Shown one piece after another: positions 8,683 through 18,136 of a DNA stretch of 40,057 nucleotides. The stretch is from Flavobacterium sp. (lineage in GTDB: Bacteria > Bacteroidota > Bacteroidia > Flavobacteriales > Flavobacteriaceae). The notes beneath the pieces were generated by a model. That model worked only from the letters and a program-made list of their open reading frames with translations. It did not search any database and had not been told where the DNA came from. Position 1 is the first letter of the stretch. Every line of letters begins with the position of its first letter. The position numbers and the translations under genes were made by a program. Location of the stretch: positions 1 through 40,057 of the forward strand of contig JAUVAS010000017.1 in the NCBI GenBank assembly GCA_030591585.1, read 5' to 3'.

Positions 8683-8973
8683 ATGGAACAATTACAAAGT
8701 TTTCTCCCACTTATCCTTTTATTTATGGTGATTTATCTATTTATGATACGTCCCCAAATGAAAAAATCAAAACAAGAGAAAAAATTTTCTAGCGAACTAA
8801 AAAAAGGAGATAAAGTGATTACTATAAGCGGAATGCATGCAAAAGTATTGGAATTTAATAATGACGGTACTTGTATATTAGAAACTTCTGCTGGGAAAAT
8901 AAAATTTGAACGTTCTGCAATTTCTATGGAAAAGAGTCAAAACTTGAACGCTCCTAAAGAGAAGAAGAAATAG
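8683..8973 (+). CDS. yajC: Preprotein translocase subunit YajC
   Basis: This is a 96-aa single-span membrane protein. The N-terminal helix runs about 5-23 and is followed by IRPQMKKSKQEKK, the hallmark of YajC, and a small cytosolic domain (KKGDKVITISGMHAKVLEF). YajC associates with SecDF in the Sec translocase. It starts 19 bases after the DUF1573 gene and is followed by a strong terminator, so it ends the nusB-DUF1573-yajC unit. Confidence 0.95.
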   Translation: MEQLQSFLPLILLFMVIYLFMIRPQMKKSKQEKKFSSELKKGDKVITISGMHAKVLEFNNDGTCILETSAGKIKFERSAISMEKSQNLNAPKEKKK

Positions 8974-8992
8974 TAGATTTTATTAAAAAGAT

Positions 8993-9028
8993 AAAAACCT
9001 TCAATTTTAATTAATTGAAGGTTTTTTT
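8993..9028 (+). terminator. Terminator after yajC
   Basis: AAAAACCTTCAATT (8993-9006) pairs perfectly with 9013-9026 over a six-base loop, with a run of seven T at 9022-9028. Confidence 0.9.
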
Positions 9029-9052
9029 ATAGTTTTTATTTGAATTTATAAT

Positions 9053-9067
9053 CTTCGACTCCGCTCA
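9053..9067 (-). repeat. Short interspersed motif, TGAGCGnAGTCnAA type
   Basis: Read on the minus strand this is TGAGCGGAGTCGAAG. It matches 12 of 15 positions of a second copy at 19421-19435. Both are intergenic. Short motifs of this kind recur between genes in many Flavobacteriaceae, as I recall them. Confidence 0.45.
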
Positions 9068-9119
9068 TGTACAATTTAAGTTATTATAGTACAGTGAAAG
9101 AATGGGTATAAGTTCAGGC

Positions 9120-10355
9120 TTATTTTTTAGCAACAATCTGAACGATGTTTATAATAACCTCAGTTGCTTTTATCATACTTTCTACAGGTACATACTCATA
9201 TCTTCCGTGGAAGTTATGCCCGCCAGCAAATATGTTTGGACAAGGTAAACCCATATAACTTAATTGAGACCCGTCGGTTCCTCCTCTAATAGGTTTAATT
9301 AGTGGTTTAATGCCTGCTTGCTCCATCGCTTCTTTAGCAATATCCACAATATGCATTACGGGTTCTATCTTTTCACGCATATTAAAGTATTGGTCTTTTA
9401 TTTCAACCATAATAACTTCACTGCCAAATTGTGAGTTTAATTCCTCCGCAAGGTTACTAATTACTTCTTTTCTTGCCTCAAATTGAGAAAGATCATGGTC
9501 TCTAATAATATAGTGTAGTTTGGTTTCTTCAACAGCACCCTTCATATTATGAAGGTGGAAAAATCCTTCTCTACCTTCAGTGTGTTCAGGAACTTCCATT
9601 TTAGGAAGTGAGTTGATAAACTGAGTAGCAATGTGCATACTATTTATCAATTTTCCTTTAGCATAACCAGGGTGAACAATTTTTCCTTTTACAGTAACTA
9701 CTGCACCCGCTGCGTTGAAATTTTCGTATTCTAATTCGCCTACTTGACTTCCGTCCATTGTATACGCCCAATCTGCTCCAAATTTTTCTACATCAAATTT
9801 ATGAGCACCACGACCAATTTCTTCATCTGGAGTAAAACCTATTTTAATGGTACCGTGTTTAATTTCGGGATGATTGATTAGGTATTCCATAGCGGTAACT
9901 ATTTCAGCAATTCCTGCTTTATCATCAGCTCCTAACAAAGTTGTTCCATCTGTTGTAATTAAGGTTTGACCTTTATACATTAGTAGGTCGTCAAAATAAG
10001 AAGGAGAAAGAATAATATTTTCTTCTTTGTTTAATATGATATCCTTTCCATCGTAATTTTCTATGAGTTGAGGAGTGACATTTGCACCCGTAAAATCGGG
10101 AGAAGTATCAAAATGAGCGATAAATCCTACAGCAGGAGTGTCGTGGTCAACATTGCTAGCTAAAGTAGCCATAATATATGCATTTTCATCGATGCTTACA
10201 TCTTGCATTCCTATGCGTTTTAACTCTTCTGTTATTTGCTTAGCTAGATCCCATTGTTTCTTAGTGCTAGGAGTTTCATCACTGTTTGGATCACTTTCTG
10301 TATCTACCGTTACGTACCCCAAAAAACGGTCTATTAAGTGTTGTTTATTAATCAT
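9120..10355 (-). CDS. pepT: Peptidase T (tripeptide aminopeptidase)
   Basis: At 411 aa this matches PepT, the M20-family dizinc enzyme that removes the N-terminal residue of tripeptides in the cytosol. The metal site is visible: HFDTSPD (H81, D83), LLGADDKAG (about 141-148) holding the bridging Asp, the DEEIGRG catalytic glutamates (E178/E179), and [13 protein letters not shown] near the C-terminus with the last His ligand. There is no signal peptide. The gene stands alone on the minus strand. A TATCTTTG promoter element lies only about 15 bases before the ATG, implying a very short leader. No clear terminator is seen downstream. Confidence 0.95.
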   Translation of the reverse strand: MINKQHLIDRFLGYVTVDTESDPNSDETPSTKKQWDLAKQITEELKRIGMQDVSIDENAYIMATLASNVDHDTPAVGFIAHFDTSPDFTGANVTPQLIENYDGKDIILNKEENIILSPSYFDDLLMYKGQTLITTDGTTLLGADDKAGIAEIVTAMEYLINHPEIKHGTIKIGFTPDEEIGRGAHKFDVEKFGADWAYTMDGSQVGELEYENFNAAGAVVTVKGKIVHPGYAKGKLINSMHIATQFINSLPKMEVPEHTEGREGFFHLHNMKGAVEETKLHYIIRDHDLSQFEARKEVISNLAEELNSQFGSEVIMVEIKDQYFNMREKIEPVMHIVDIAKEAMEQAGIKPLIKPIRGGTDGSQLSYMGLPCPNIFAGGHNFHGRYEYVPVESMIKATEVIINIVQIVAKK

Positions 10356-10369
10356 AAAAAGGTTTTTTT

Positions 10370-10377
10370 CAAAGATA
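10370..10377 (-). promoter_or_regulatory. Candidate -7 element for pepT
   Basis: Minus-strand TATCTTTG matches TAnnTTTG. No good -33 TTG is seen about 20 bases upstream, so this is a partial promoter match. Confidence 0.4.
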
Positions 10378-10469
10378 AAATAAACTATTGTAAAAATCGG
10401 ATTATATGATTTATTTCACCGATTAAATAAAAAAGCGTATTTTGCCGAAAACAATTTAAAAACAACCTT

Positions 10470-13325
10470 ATGAAACAAAAAAACTTTTTAATTCTTATGA
10501 TTGCTTTGTTGGCAACAACATTCGCTTTTTCACAAGTAACCGGTACTGTAACCGATGATTCCTCAGAGCCTTTAATGGGCGTTAGTATTATAGTAAAAGA
10601 TACTGCCACAGGAGCGGTAACAGATTTTGATGGAAACTACTCTATTGATGCTTCTGATGGAGACATTCTTGTATTTTCCTATATAGGATATGATACTCAA
10701 GAAATCACAGTTAGTGGAACAACAGTAAACGTATCTTTAGTATCTGGAGTTTCTCTAGATCAAATTATTTTAGTAGGTACTCGTAACCCAGGTCGTACAG
10801 CACTTAATTCAGCTGTTCCAGTTGATGTGTTAGATGTATCTGAAATAGCAAAAAGTGCACCGCAAATTACAGTAACTGAAATACTTAATTATGCTGCACC
10901 TTCTTTTGCTTCTAATCCGCAATCTATTTCTGATGGTACGGATCACATTGCTCCTGCTTCTTTAAGAGGATTAGGACCAGATCAAGTATTGGTTTTGATT
11001 AACGGAAAAAGACGTCACAAGTCTTCATTAATTAATGTTAATGGAACTTTTGGTAGAGGTTCAGTAGGAACAGATTTAAATGTAATTCCTGTAAATTCTA
11101 TCGAACGTATTGAGGTATTAAGAGACGGTGCAGCTGCACAATATGGATCTGATGCAATCGCGGGTGTAATCAACATCGTATTAAAGAAAGCAACAAACGT
11201 ACTTGATATGAGTATTACTACGGGTGCTAACTTTACAAGTGAAAATTATGACGATAGTGTAGATGGTGAAAAAATTAATATTGGAGCTAACTATGGATTA
11301 CCAATTGGTGATAAAGGTTTTATAAACTTTACTGGTAATTTTGATTTTAGAGGGGCTACTAATAGAATGAAAGAATGGGAAGGTCAAATATTTAATCAAT
11401 ACAATGCAATCGAAAGAGTTGCTCAAGCAGATGGTTATGATATTGGTCTTTTATTAGACGATGATGTATCTGATGTTATTAATTACGGAAACCAATTAGG
11501 TTTTGGTTTAGACCCATTAGCAACGAAGGAAGAATTACAAGGAATACTAGGTGCTGATTATACTGCTGAAGAACTTGCAGCAAGAGGTCTTGAAAGAAGC
11601 GATTTTAATATGCGAGTAGGTCAATCTGAGTTAAGAGGTGGACAATTCTTTGCAAATTTGGAAATTCCAGTAAGTGAAGATTTAGTAATCTACTCTTTTG
11701 GTGGATTAGGATTTAAAAATGGTAATGCTGCAGGTTTCTACAGACTACCTTACCAGTCTAGAGCCTATACACCTGCAAGAATAAATGGATTTTTACCAGA
11801 AATTAATTCTAACATTAAAGACAAATCTTTAGCAGTAGGAATTAAAGGTGTGGTAGGTGATTGGAATGTAGATTTCAGTAATACCTACGGAAACAATGAG
11901 TTTAGTTATCGTATAGCAAATTCTATGAATGCTTCTTTGGGTAATTCTACTCCTTTTGAAGCGTATGCTGGTGGATTTAGTTCTGGAGAAAACACTACTA
12001 ATTTAGATTTCTCTAGATTCTATGAAGACACTATGGAAGGTTTTAGTTTAGCATTTGGTACTGAATACAGAGTAGAAAACTACAGTATTTTTGCAGGAGA
12101 AGAAGCGTCTTATGCTCAATATAATACAGATGGTAACGTTCATGATCCTACAGATCCAGATTCTACTGTGCCAACAGATTTCTTCGGTTCTAGTAGACCT
12201 GGAGGAATTCAAGTATTTCCTGGATTTAAACCAGAAAATGAAGTAAATGCTTATAGAAACTCAGTTGCTGCTTATGTAGATGTAGAAGCAGATTTTACAG
12301 AATCTTTTAGAGCTACAGCAGCTGTACGTTATGAAAACTTCTCTGATTTTGGAGGAACTCTAAATGGAAAACTTTCTTTCTTACTTAACGCAACAGATAA
12401 TATAAATGTTCGTGGTTCTGTTCAAACAGGATTTAGAGCACCTTCTTTACAACAAATTCATTATAATTCTACCTCAACAATATTTGTAGATGGTGTACCT
12501 AATGAAGTTGGTATATTTCCAAACACCTCTAGAATCGCTAGAATTTTAGGAGTTGAAGAATTAAAAGAAGAAACTTCTGTAGGGTTTACTTTAGGAGCTA
12601 CAGCAAAAATCCCTGACTTAAATATAAAAATAACAGTAGATGGTTATTTTGTAGGTATTGATGATAGAGTGGTATTAAGTGGTCAGTTTAGTGATGGTGG
12701 AGATGAGGAGTTAGCTGCATTATTTGCGCAAGCAAATGCAAGCAAAGCGGCTTTCTTTACGAATGGTGCTGATACAGAAACCTATGGTCTTGATTTTGTT
12801 GTAGAACATGATATGCGTATAGGCGATAATATGAAATTAAGCAACACACTGTCTTTTACATTTTCTGAAACCGAAGTAGTAGGGACAAACATTCCAGATG
12901 CAATATTGGATACTAATAACCCAGATTTAATTGAAACATTTTTTGATGATACAAGTAGAATTTATATAGAATCTGCTGTGCCTACAACAAAAGGTTCGTT
13001 AACAAACAACTTAAGCCTTGGTGATGATTGGAATTTCTATTTAAGAAATACTTATTTTGGAGAAGTAGAAGAAGCTACTAATAATGTTGATCCTCTAGTA
13101 GAAAGAATTTACGGAGGTAAATTAATTACAGATTTAACAGTAGGTTATAACGTTAATGAAACATTACGTTTTACAGTTGGTGCTAATAATTTACTTGATA
13201 TTTATCCAGACGAAGCAGATGATGCTTTCAGATCTTCAGGAAGGTTTATCTATTCTAGACGTTCAACACAATTTGGAACAGGAGGAAGATACTTATTTGC
13301 AAGAATGAATATTACATTAAAGTAG
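10470..13325 (+). CDS. TonB-dependent outer-membrane receptor with carboxypeptidase-regulatory-like domain, 951 aa
   Basis: A signal peptide (1-21, ending TTFAFS) leads into a CarboxypepD-reg-like domain ([18 protein letters not shown] to about residue 95). The plug domain follows, with [20 protein letters not shown] (168-187) and [20 protein letters not shown] (216-235). A large beta-barrel rich in aromatic strands runs to the end, finishing [10 protein letters not shown]. Such receptors import a ligand across the outer membrane using TonB-ExbBD energy. No SusD-like lipoprotein is adjacent, so a SusC/D glycan pair is unlikely. The ligand cannot be read; siderophore, cofactor or peptide are possible. 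The gene is monocistronic, with a strong terminator after it. The close -7-like sequence (TATTTTG at 10438) lacks the usual spacing. Confidence 0.93.
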   Translation: MKQKNFLILMIALLATTFAFSQVTGTVTDDSSEPLMGVSIIVKDTATGAVTDFDGNYSIDASDGDILVFSYIGYDTQEITVSGTTVNVSLVSGVSLDQIILVGTRNPGRTALNSAVPVDVLDVSEIAKSAPQITVTEILNYAAPSFASNPQSISDGTDHIAPASLRGLGPDQVLVLINGKRRHKSSLINVNGTFGRGSVGTDLNVIPVNSIERIEVLRDGAAAQYGSDAIAGVINIVLKKATNVLDMSITTGANFTSENYDDSVDGEKINIGANYGLPIGDKGFINFTGNFDFRGATNRMKEWEGQIFNQYNAIERVAQADGYDIGLLLDDDVSDVINYGNQLGFGLDPLATKEELQGILGADYTAEELAARGLERSDFNMRVGQSELRGGQFFANLEIPVSEDLVIYSFGGLGFKNGNAAGFYRLPYQSRAYTPARINGFLPEINSNIKDKSLAVGIKGVVGDWNVDFSNTYGNNEFSYRIANSMNASLGNSTPFEAYAGGFSSGENTTNLDFSRFYEDTMEGFSLAFGTEYRVENYSIFAGEEASYAQYNTDGNVHDPTDPDSTVPTDFFGSSRPGGIQVFPGFKPENEVNAYRNSVAAYVDVEADFTESFRATAAVRYENFSDFGGTLNGKLSFLLNATDNINVRGSVQTGFRAPSLQQIHYNSTSTIFVDGVPNEVGIFPNTSRIARILGVEELKEETSVGFTLGATAKIPDLNIKITVDGYFVGIDDRVVLSGQFSDGGDEELAALFAQANASKAAFFTNGADTETYGLDFVVEHDMRIGDNMKLSNTLSFTFSETEVVGTNIPDAILDTNNPDLIETFFDDTSRIYIESAVPTTKGSLTNNLSLGDDWNFYLRNTYFGEVEEATNNVDPLVERIYGGKLITDLTVGYNVNETLRFTVGANNLLDIYPDEADDAFRSSGRFIYSRRSTQFGTGGRYLFARMNITLK

Positions 13326-13349
13326 TATAAAAATAAATATTGATTTATT

Positions 13350-13382
13350 AAAGAGGCTGTCTTTTAGACAGCCTCTTTTTTT
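13350..13382 (+). terminator. Terminator after the TonB receptor
   Basis: AAAGAGGCTGTCT (13350-13362) pairs perfectly with AGACAGCCTCTTT (13366-13378) over a TTT loop, with a run of T immediately after. Confidence 0.92.
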
Positions 13383-13439
13383 GTTTTATTGAATACCTCT
13401 AAACCCATAATCTTCATTTATATTAGAAAAATTTAGTGA

Positions 13440-13447
13440 TACCTTTG
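13440..13447 (+). promoter_or_regulatory. -7 element for the pyrD operon
   Basis: TACCTTTG matches TAnnTTTG exactly. A weak TTT at 13417-13419 lies at the -33 distance. The pyrD ATG is 22 bases downstream. Confidence 0.55.
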
Positions 13448-13469
13448 TAAACTTATAATTGAATTGAAA

Positions 13470-14501
13470 ATGTACAAACTAATCATTCGCCCTATATTAT
13501 TTCTTTTCGATCCAGAAAAAGTACATCATTTCACTTTTTCATTAATTCGTTTTTTAACTAATATTGGTTTTGGAGGAATTTTCAGAAACATTTATCAAAT
13601 AAAAAAACCTAAGCTAGAAAGAGAATTATTCGGAATTAAATTCCCAAACCCAGTAGGTCTTGCTGCGGGATTCGATAAGAATGCTGTGTTGTACAAAGAA
13701 CTTTCAAATTTTGGTTTCGGATTTATTGAAATAGGAACCGTAACACCTAAAGCTCAAATAGGAAACCCAAAAAAGAGATTATTTAGATTAAAAGAAGATC
13801 AAGCGATTATAAACCGAATGGGTTTTAACAATAAAGGGGTTGCTGCTGCTGTTGAAAAATTAAAATCTAACCTTTCGGTTCCGTTTGAGAATAAAATTAT
13901 CATTGGAGGAAACATTGGAAAAAACACTCAAACCCTTCCAGAAAATTACACTCAAGATTACTTAGAATGTTTTAAAGCATTGCATCCTTATGTAGATTAT
14001 TTTGTGCTAAACGTGAGTTGTCCAAATGTTTCAAGTCATGCTAAATTAAATGATAAAGATTATTTGGAAGAATTGATTGCAGCGGTTCAAAAATGTAACA
14101 ATACTTTTGATAAACAAAAACCAATACTTCTTAAAATTGCTCCAGATTTAAATAATGATCAATTAGACGAAATCATTGAATTAGTTGCTATTACTAAGAT
14201 TGAAGGAGTGATTGCTTCAAATACTTCAGTCTCAAGAGAAGGATTGATTTCGGAAAATAAAAAAGAAATGGGTGGACTTAGCGGAAAACCAGTTTCAAAT
14301 AAATCTACTGAGGTAATTCGATATCTTCATAAAAACAGTAACGGTTCTTTTCCTATTATTGGAGTTGGAGGAATCCATTCTGTAAAAGATGCATTAGATA
14401 AAATAGAAGCAGGAGCAAGCCTCGTTCAGGTTTTTACCGGGTTTATCTACGAAGGACCTAGTCTTGTAAAAAAGATAAACAAAGCCATTTTACATAAATG
14501 A
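13470..14501 (+). CDS. pyrD: Dihydroorotate dehydrogenase (quinone), class 2
   Basis: This membrane-associated flavoenzyme oxidises dihydroorotate to orotate in pyrimidine synthesis and passes electrons to quinone. The N-terminal helix region ([20 protein letters not shown]) is the class-2 membrane extension. [15 protein letters not shown], the [20 protein letters not shown] stretch, [10 protein letters not shown] and LNVSCPN (FMN and active site; the base is the Ser of NVSCPN) are all present. GGLSGKPV and GVGGI close the FMN-binding barrel. I chose the ATG at 13470 (343 aa) rather than an in-frame TTG two codons earlier. It is the first gene of a tight five-gene operon and overlaps the next gene by four bases. 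Confidence 0.95.
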   Translation: MYKLIIRPILFLFDPEKVHHFTFSLIRFLTNIGFGGIFRNIYQIKKPKLERELFGIKFPNPVGLAAGFDKNAVLYKELSNFGFGFIEIGTVTPKAQIGNPKKRLFRLKEDQAIINRMGFNNKGVAAAVEKLKSNLSVPFENKIIIGGNIGKNTQTLPENYTQDYLECFKALHPYVDYFVLNVSCPNVSSHAKLNDKDYLEELIAAVQKCNNTFDKQKPILLKIAPDLNNDQLDEIIELVAITKIEGVIASNTSVSREGLISENKKEMGGLSGKPVSNKSTEVIRYLHKNSNGSFPIIGVGGIHSVKDALDKIEAGASLVQVFTGFIYEGPSLVKKINKAILHK

Positions 14502-15112
14502 TTGAAAACCTTATATCATTTTCCATAGCTTCGGTACTTTTGGCTTTATCACCAGGCCCAGATAATATTTATGTAATTGCCCAATCTTTAGCAAACGGAA
14601 CCAAAAGCGGGATAGCAATCGCCGTAGGATTAGTTAGCGGATGTATTGTTCATACTACTTTATTGGCTTTTGGTTTTTCAACAATTATTACTTCTTCTGA
14701 AACTGTTTTCTACAGTATTAAAATATTTGGAGCCTTGTATTTATTTTATTTAGCATATAAAGTGTTTGTGAGTGATAGTACTATTTCACTAACCGATAAG
14801 GCACCAAAAAAATCTAATTTTCAGCTTTTTAAACAAGGAGCTATCATGAATGTTATCAACCCAAAAGTGATGATTTTCTTTTTAGCGTTTTTCCCTGGAT
14901 TTCTTTGGAATGAAACACAAAACACAGTTACTCAATTTTATATTTTAGGAATTATATTCATGACGGTCGCCTTTGTTGTTTTTAGCTCTTTAGCAATTTT
15001 GGCGGGAACGGTTTCCAATTTTCTACTCAACCATAAGTCAACAGGGCTTATTTTAAAATGGTTGCAGATTGTTGTTTTTATAGGGATTGCAGTCTTCATT
15101 TTGATTCCGTAA
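14498..15112 (+). CDS. LysE/RhtB-family amino-acid exporter, 204 aa
   Basis: This is an inner-membrane protein with about six hydrophobic helices. The family motif SPGPDNIYV lies at 18-26, with [20 protein letters not shown] in the middle and a hydrophobic C-terminal helix. LysE/RhtB proteins export amino acids or their analogues; the substrate here is unknown. It overlaps pyrD by four bases (ATGA) and ends 10 bases before the HMG-CoA lyase gene, so translation is coupled. A link to leucine catabolism through its neighbour is only a guess. Confidence 0.9.
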   Translation: MIENLISFSIASVLLALSPGPDNIYVIAQSLANGTKSGIAIAVGLVSGCIVHTTLLAFGFSTIITSSETVFYSIKIFGALYLFYLAYKVFVSDSTISLTDKAPKKSNFQLFKQGAIMNVINPKVMIFFLAFFPGFLWNETQNTVTQFYILGIIFMTVAFVVFSSLAILAGTVSNFLLNHKSTGLILKWLQIVVFIGIAVFILIP

Positions 15113-15122
15113 TTCAATACTA

Positions 15123-16004
15123 ATGAGTATCTTTGAGCGAATGCAAAAAGTTAAAATCATAGAGTGCCCAAGAGATGCCATGCAAGGCATTCGCGATTGG
15201 ATTCCGACCAAAGAAAAAGCTCAATACATCCAGTCATTATTACGCTGTGGATTTGATACAATTGACTTCGGAAGCTTTGTGTCGCCTAAAGCAATTCCTC
15301 AAATGAGAGATACGGCAGAGTTGCTTTCACTTTTAGATTTATCTGCGACTCAAAGTAAATTATTAGCAATTATAGCAAATGTTAGAGGTGCACAAGATGC
15401 TGTACAACATAAAGAAATTAAATATTTGGGGTATCCGTTTTCTATTTCTGAAAACTTTCAAATGCGAAACACCCACAAAACCATCGCACAATCTTTAGAA
15501 ATTTTACAAGAAATTCTAAACCTTGCTGATGCTAATAATAAGGAAGTAGTTGCATACCTATCTATGGGCTTCGGAAACCCTTATGGAGACCCTTGGAATG
15601 TAGAAATAGTAGGAGAGTGGACCGAAAAATTGGCATCCATGGGAGTAAAAATTCTTTCGTTGAGCGATACGGTGGGAACTTCAACTCCAGAAATTATTAG
15701 CTATTTGTTTTCTGAATTAATTCCGAAGTATCCCAACATAGAATTTGGTGCACATTTACATACAATTCCTGCCAAGTGGCATGAAAAGATAGATGCTGCT
15801 TATCAAGCGGGTTGTCGAAGGTTTGACGGAGCTATCCAAGGGTTTGGAGGATGTCCGATGGCAAAAGATGAACTCACAGGGAATATGCCAACAGAAAAAA
15901 TGTTAAGCTATTTTACAACCCATAAAGTAGATTCTAATATCAATCCTATGTCTTTTGAAAGCGCTCATAACGAAGCCACCAAAATATTTAATAAATACCA
16001 TTAA
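15123..16004 (+). CDS. Hydroxymethylglutaryl-CoA lyase
   Basis: This enzyme cleaves HMG-CoA to acetyl-CoA and acetoacetate, the last step of leucine breakdown. It is a DRE-TIM barrel enzyme. ECPRDAMQG (14-22) holds the catalytic Arg17 and metal-binding Asp18. HLH (211-213) supplies metal ligands, and GFGGCPMAKDELTGN (240-254) is the HMG-CoA lyase signature with catalytic Cys244. At 293 aa the length fits. An in-frame ATG at 15141 (Met7, MQKVKIIECPRD) may be the true start, since homologues begin near there. It lies in the pyrD operon, 10 bases after the exporter gene and 17 bases before the phosphatase gene. Confidence 0.94.
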   Translation: MSIFERMQKVKIIECPRDAMQGIRDWIPTKEKAQYIQSLLRCGFDTIDFGSFVSPKAIPQMRDTAELLSLLDLSATQSKLLAIIANVRGAQDAVQHKEIKYLGYPFSISENFQMRNTHKTIAQSLEILQEILNLADANNKEVVAYLSMGFGNPYGDPWNVEIVGEWTEKLASMGVKILSLSDTVGTSTPEIISYLFSELIPKYPNIEFGAHLHTIPAKWHEKIDAAYQAGCRRFDGAIQGFGGCPMAKDELTGNMPTEKMLSYFTTHKVDSNINPMSFESAHNEATKIFNKYH

Positions 16005-16021
16005 TTAGAAATCCATCTATT

Positions 16022-17539
16022 ATGAAAAAAATCGCATCATTATTTGCTTTAACTGCCTTATTGTTATTTAGTTGTAAAGAAAACCCTGAAAACAATATCA
16101 TTACTTTTAAGTTTGTTCAAGTAAATGATGTATATGAAATTGCCCCACTTGGTGGTGGGACATTTGGAGGTATGGCACGTGTTGCCCACGTTCGAGATTC
16201 TATAAAAAAAGAGAATCCAAATACATTTCTATTTATGGCTGGAGATTTTTTAAATCCTTCGTTATTAGGAACTATTAAAATTGATGGTGAACGTATCTAC
16301 GGAAAACAAATGGTAGAGGTGATGAATGCAATGGAATTTGATTTGGCAACCTTTGGAAACCATGAATTTGATTTAAAAGAAAAACACCTTCAGAAAAGAT
16401 TAGATGAATCTACGTTTAATTGGATGTCTTCAAATTCTTGGCATAAAACGAAAAATGGTACGGTTCCGTTTCAAATTCAGAAAGAAAAAGATTCCACAGA
16501 TGTTTCAGATACGTATGTATTTAATTTAAAAGATGATAATGGAAATGAAATGAATATTGGTTTTTTAGGAGTAACTATTCCTTCCAATCCTAAAGATTAT
16601 GTTCAGTATGGAGATATGTATAAAGAAGCAAAAAGAGCTTATAAAGAATTAGAAAACAAGGTAGATATTGTATTTGGATTAACACATCTTGAAATTGAAC
16701 AAGACACAGAGCTTTCGAAACAATTGCCTGAAATTCCTTTAATTATGGGAGGTCATGAGCATTATGCAATGTCTGTGCCTGTGGGTAACTCTAAAGTAAC
16801 GAAAGCAGATGCCAATGCAAAAACTATTTATATTCATACCTTGAGCTATCATACTAAAACAAAGAAATTATTAATTGATTCCGAATTGTTTTTTATAGAC
16901 GAAACGATTGCATCCCAACCAAAAGTAGCAGCAATTGTAAATAAATGGGTGAGTATATTAGACTTGAAAATTAAGGAAGTAATCGATAACCCAAATGAAA
17001 TTATTTATACCGCATCAGAACCATTAGACGGTACCGATGGTGCCAGTAGAAGCATTCAAACAAACTTGGGTGATATTATAACCCAAGCAATGGCTTGGTC
17101 TTACGGTGATAAAGTGGATGCTGCCTTGGTAAATGGAGGCTCTATTCGTATAGATGATATGCTTCCTGCAAGTGTTACTAGTTTAGACTTTTTTAGAGCA
17201 TTACCTTTTGGAGGCGGTATTCTTAAAGTTGATTTAAAAGGAAGTTTACTGAAAGAAATATTGGATTACGGAAAATCAAAACGTGGTACTGGAGCCTATT
17301 TGCAACGTTATAATATTACTGAAGGACAAAAAGGAGCATGGTTAATAGGAGGCAAAAAAATCAAGAATCTTAAAACATATACCGTTGCATTTAGTGATTT
17401 TTTACTGAAAGGGTATGACATTCCATTTTTAACTCCAGATAATAAAAAAATAGTAAATGTCCATACTCCAACTGAAGAGGAGAACGCTTATGATATTAGA
17501 AAGGCAATTATTTTATACTTAAAGTCGTTAGATAAATAA
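16022..17539 (+). CDS. Lipoprotein metallophosphatase / 5'-nucleotidase-like, 505 aa
   Basis: A lipoprotein signal (LLLFSC, Cys18) places this protein on the outside of a membrane. An N-terminal calcineurin-like phosphoesterase domain shows VNDVYEI (34-40), AGDFLNPS (73-80), FGNHEFD (111-117), THLEIEQD (about 221-228) and GGHEHY (243-248). A C-terminal 5'-nucleotidase substrate domain includes NGGSIRIDD. The family dephosphorylates nucleotides or related sugars in the periplasm. The usual D-x-H metal motif reads D-x-Y here (D36, Y38), so one metal ligand differs from UshA-type enzymes. It sits 17 bases after HMG-CoA lyase and 1 base before the haem-binding gene, within the pyrD operon. Confidence 0.88.
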   Translation: MKKIASLFALTALLLFSCKENPENNIITFKFVQVNDVYEIAPLGGGTFGGMARVAHVRDSIKKENPNTFLFMAGDFLNPSLLGTIKIDGERIYGKQMVEVMNAMEFDLATFGNHEFDLKEKHLQKRLDESTFNWMSSNSWHKTKNGTVPFQIQKEKDSTDVSDTYVFNLKDDNGNEMNIGFLGVTIPSNPKDYVQYGDMYKEAKRAYKELENKVDIVFGLTHLEIEQDTELSKQLPEIPLIMGGHEHYAMSVPVGNSKVTKADANAKTIYIHTLSYHTKTKKLLIDSELFFIDETIASQPKVAAIVNKWVSILDLKIKEVIDNPNEIIYTASEPLDGTDGASRSIQTNLGDIITQAMAWSYGDKVDAALVNGGSIRIDDMLPASVTSLDFFRALPFGGGILKVDLKGSLLKEILDYGKSKRGTGAYLQRYNITEGQKGAWLIGGKKIKNLKTYTVAFSDFLLKGYDIPFLTPDNKKIVNVHTPTEEENAYDIRKAIILYLKSLDK

Positions 17540-17540
17540 T

Positions 17541-18017
17541 ATGAAAAATAAAATCAAGTATATTTTAATCATTGTATTAGTTTCGTTGGTAATTATGCAA
17601 TTTATAAGACCCGATAAAAATGAAGGAGGATTTGAGTCGTTAGTTGCTTTTAAAACTGATACAAGCCCACCTGAAGAAGTTTTATCTATCTTAAAAACAA
17701 ATTGTTTTGATTGCCATACCAACCAAACAACATATCCTTGGTATGCCGAAATAGCCCCAATCTCTTATTGGCTTGCAGATCACGTAAAAGAAGGGAAAGA
17801 AGAACTTAATATGTCTGCTTGGGAAACGTATTCCATCAAAAAGAAAGACCATAAACTCGAAGAACTTATAGAAGAAGTGGAAGAAGGTGAAATGCCTCTA
17901 GATTCTTATACCTGGATTCATGGAAAGCTTTCCAAAGAAGACAAAGAAAAACTCATTCAATGGGTGACATTAGCTAGGTTAAAATATAAAAATGATCTAA
18001 AAGTATCTTCAAAATAA
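17541..18017 (+). CDS. Membrane-anchored haem-binding domain protein (CxxCH), 158 aa
   Basis: An N-terminal helix (about 5-22) with no lipobox anchors the protein in the inner membrane. The body faces the periplasm and carries CFDCH (C55, C58, H59), a c-type haem attachment motif, followed by HTNQTTYPWYAEIAPISYWL. This pattern fits the Haem_bd family (PF14376). The acidic region LEELIEEVEEGEMPLDSYTW is also typical; its Met in EMPLDSY may be the second haem ligand, which is an inference. Its redox partner is unknown. It begins one base after the phosphatase stop and ends the five-gene operon. No convincing terminator follows. Confidence 0.88.
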   Translation: MKNKIKYILIIVLVSLVIMQFIRPDKNEGGFESLVAFKTDTSPPEEVLSILKTNCFDCHTNQTTYPWYAEIAPISYWLADHVKEGKEELNMSAWETYSIKKKDHKLEELIEEVEEGEMPLDSYTWIHGKLSKEDKEKLIQWVTLARLKYKNDLKVSSK

Positions 18018-18063
18018 CTAGTATTAATTAAAATGTTTTTATTTAAAATTATTCTAAATAAGC

Positions 18064-18094
18064 TTGTTTAATTCTTATTTAGCCTATACTTTTG
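18064..18094 (+). promoter_or_regulatory. Promoter for the porin-like gene
   Basis: TTG at 18064-18066 and TACTTTTG at 18087-18094 with a 20-base spacer match the Bacteroidota consensus. The start codon lies 42 bases downstream. Confidence 0.7.
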
Positions 18095-18136
18095 TGACTG
18101 AAAACACATTATTCATAAACAGTCTAAATAAAAATA

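Noticed and set aside
10470..13325. SusC/SusD-type glycan uptake locus
   Set aside because: No SusD-like lipoprotein or glycan enzyme genes lie beside the TonB receptor.
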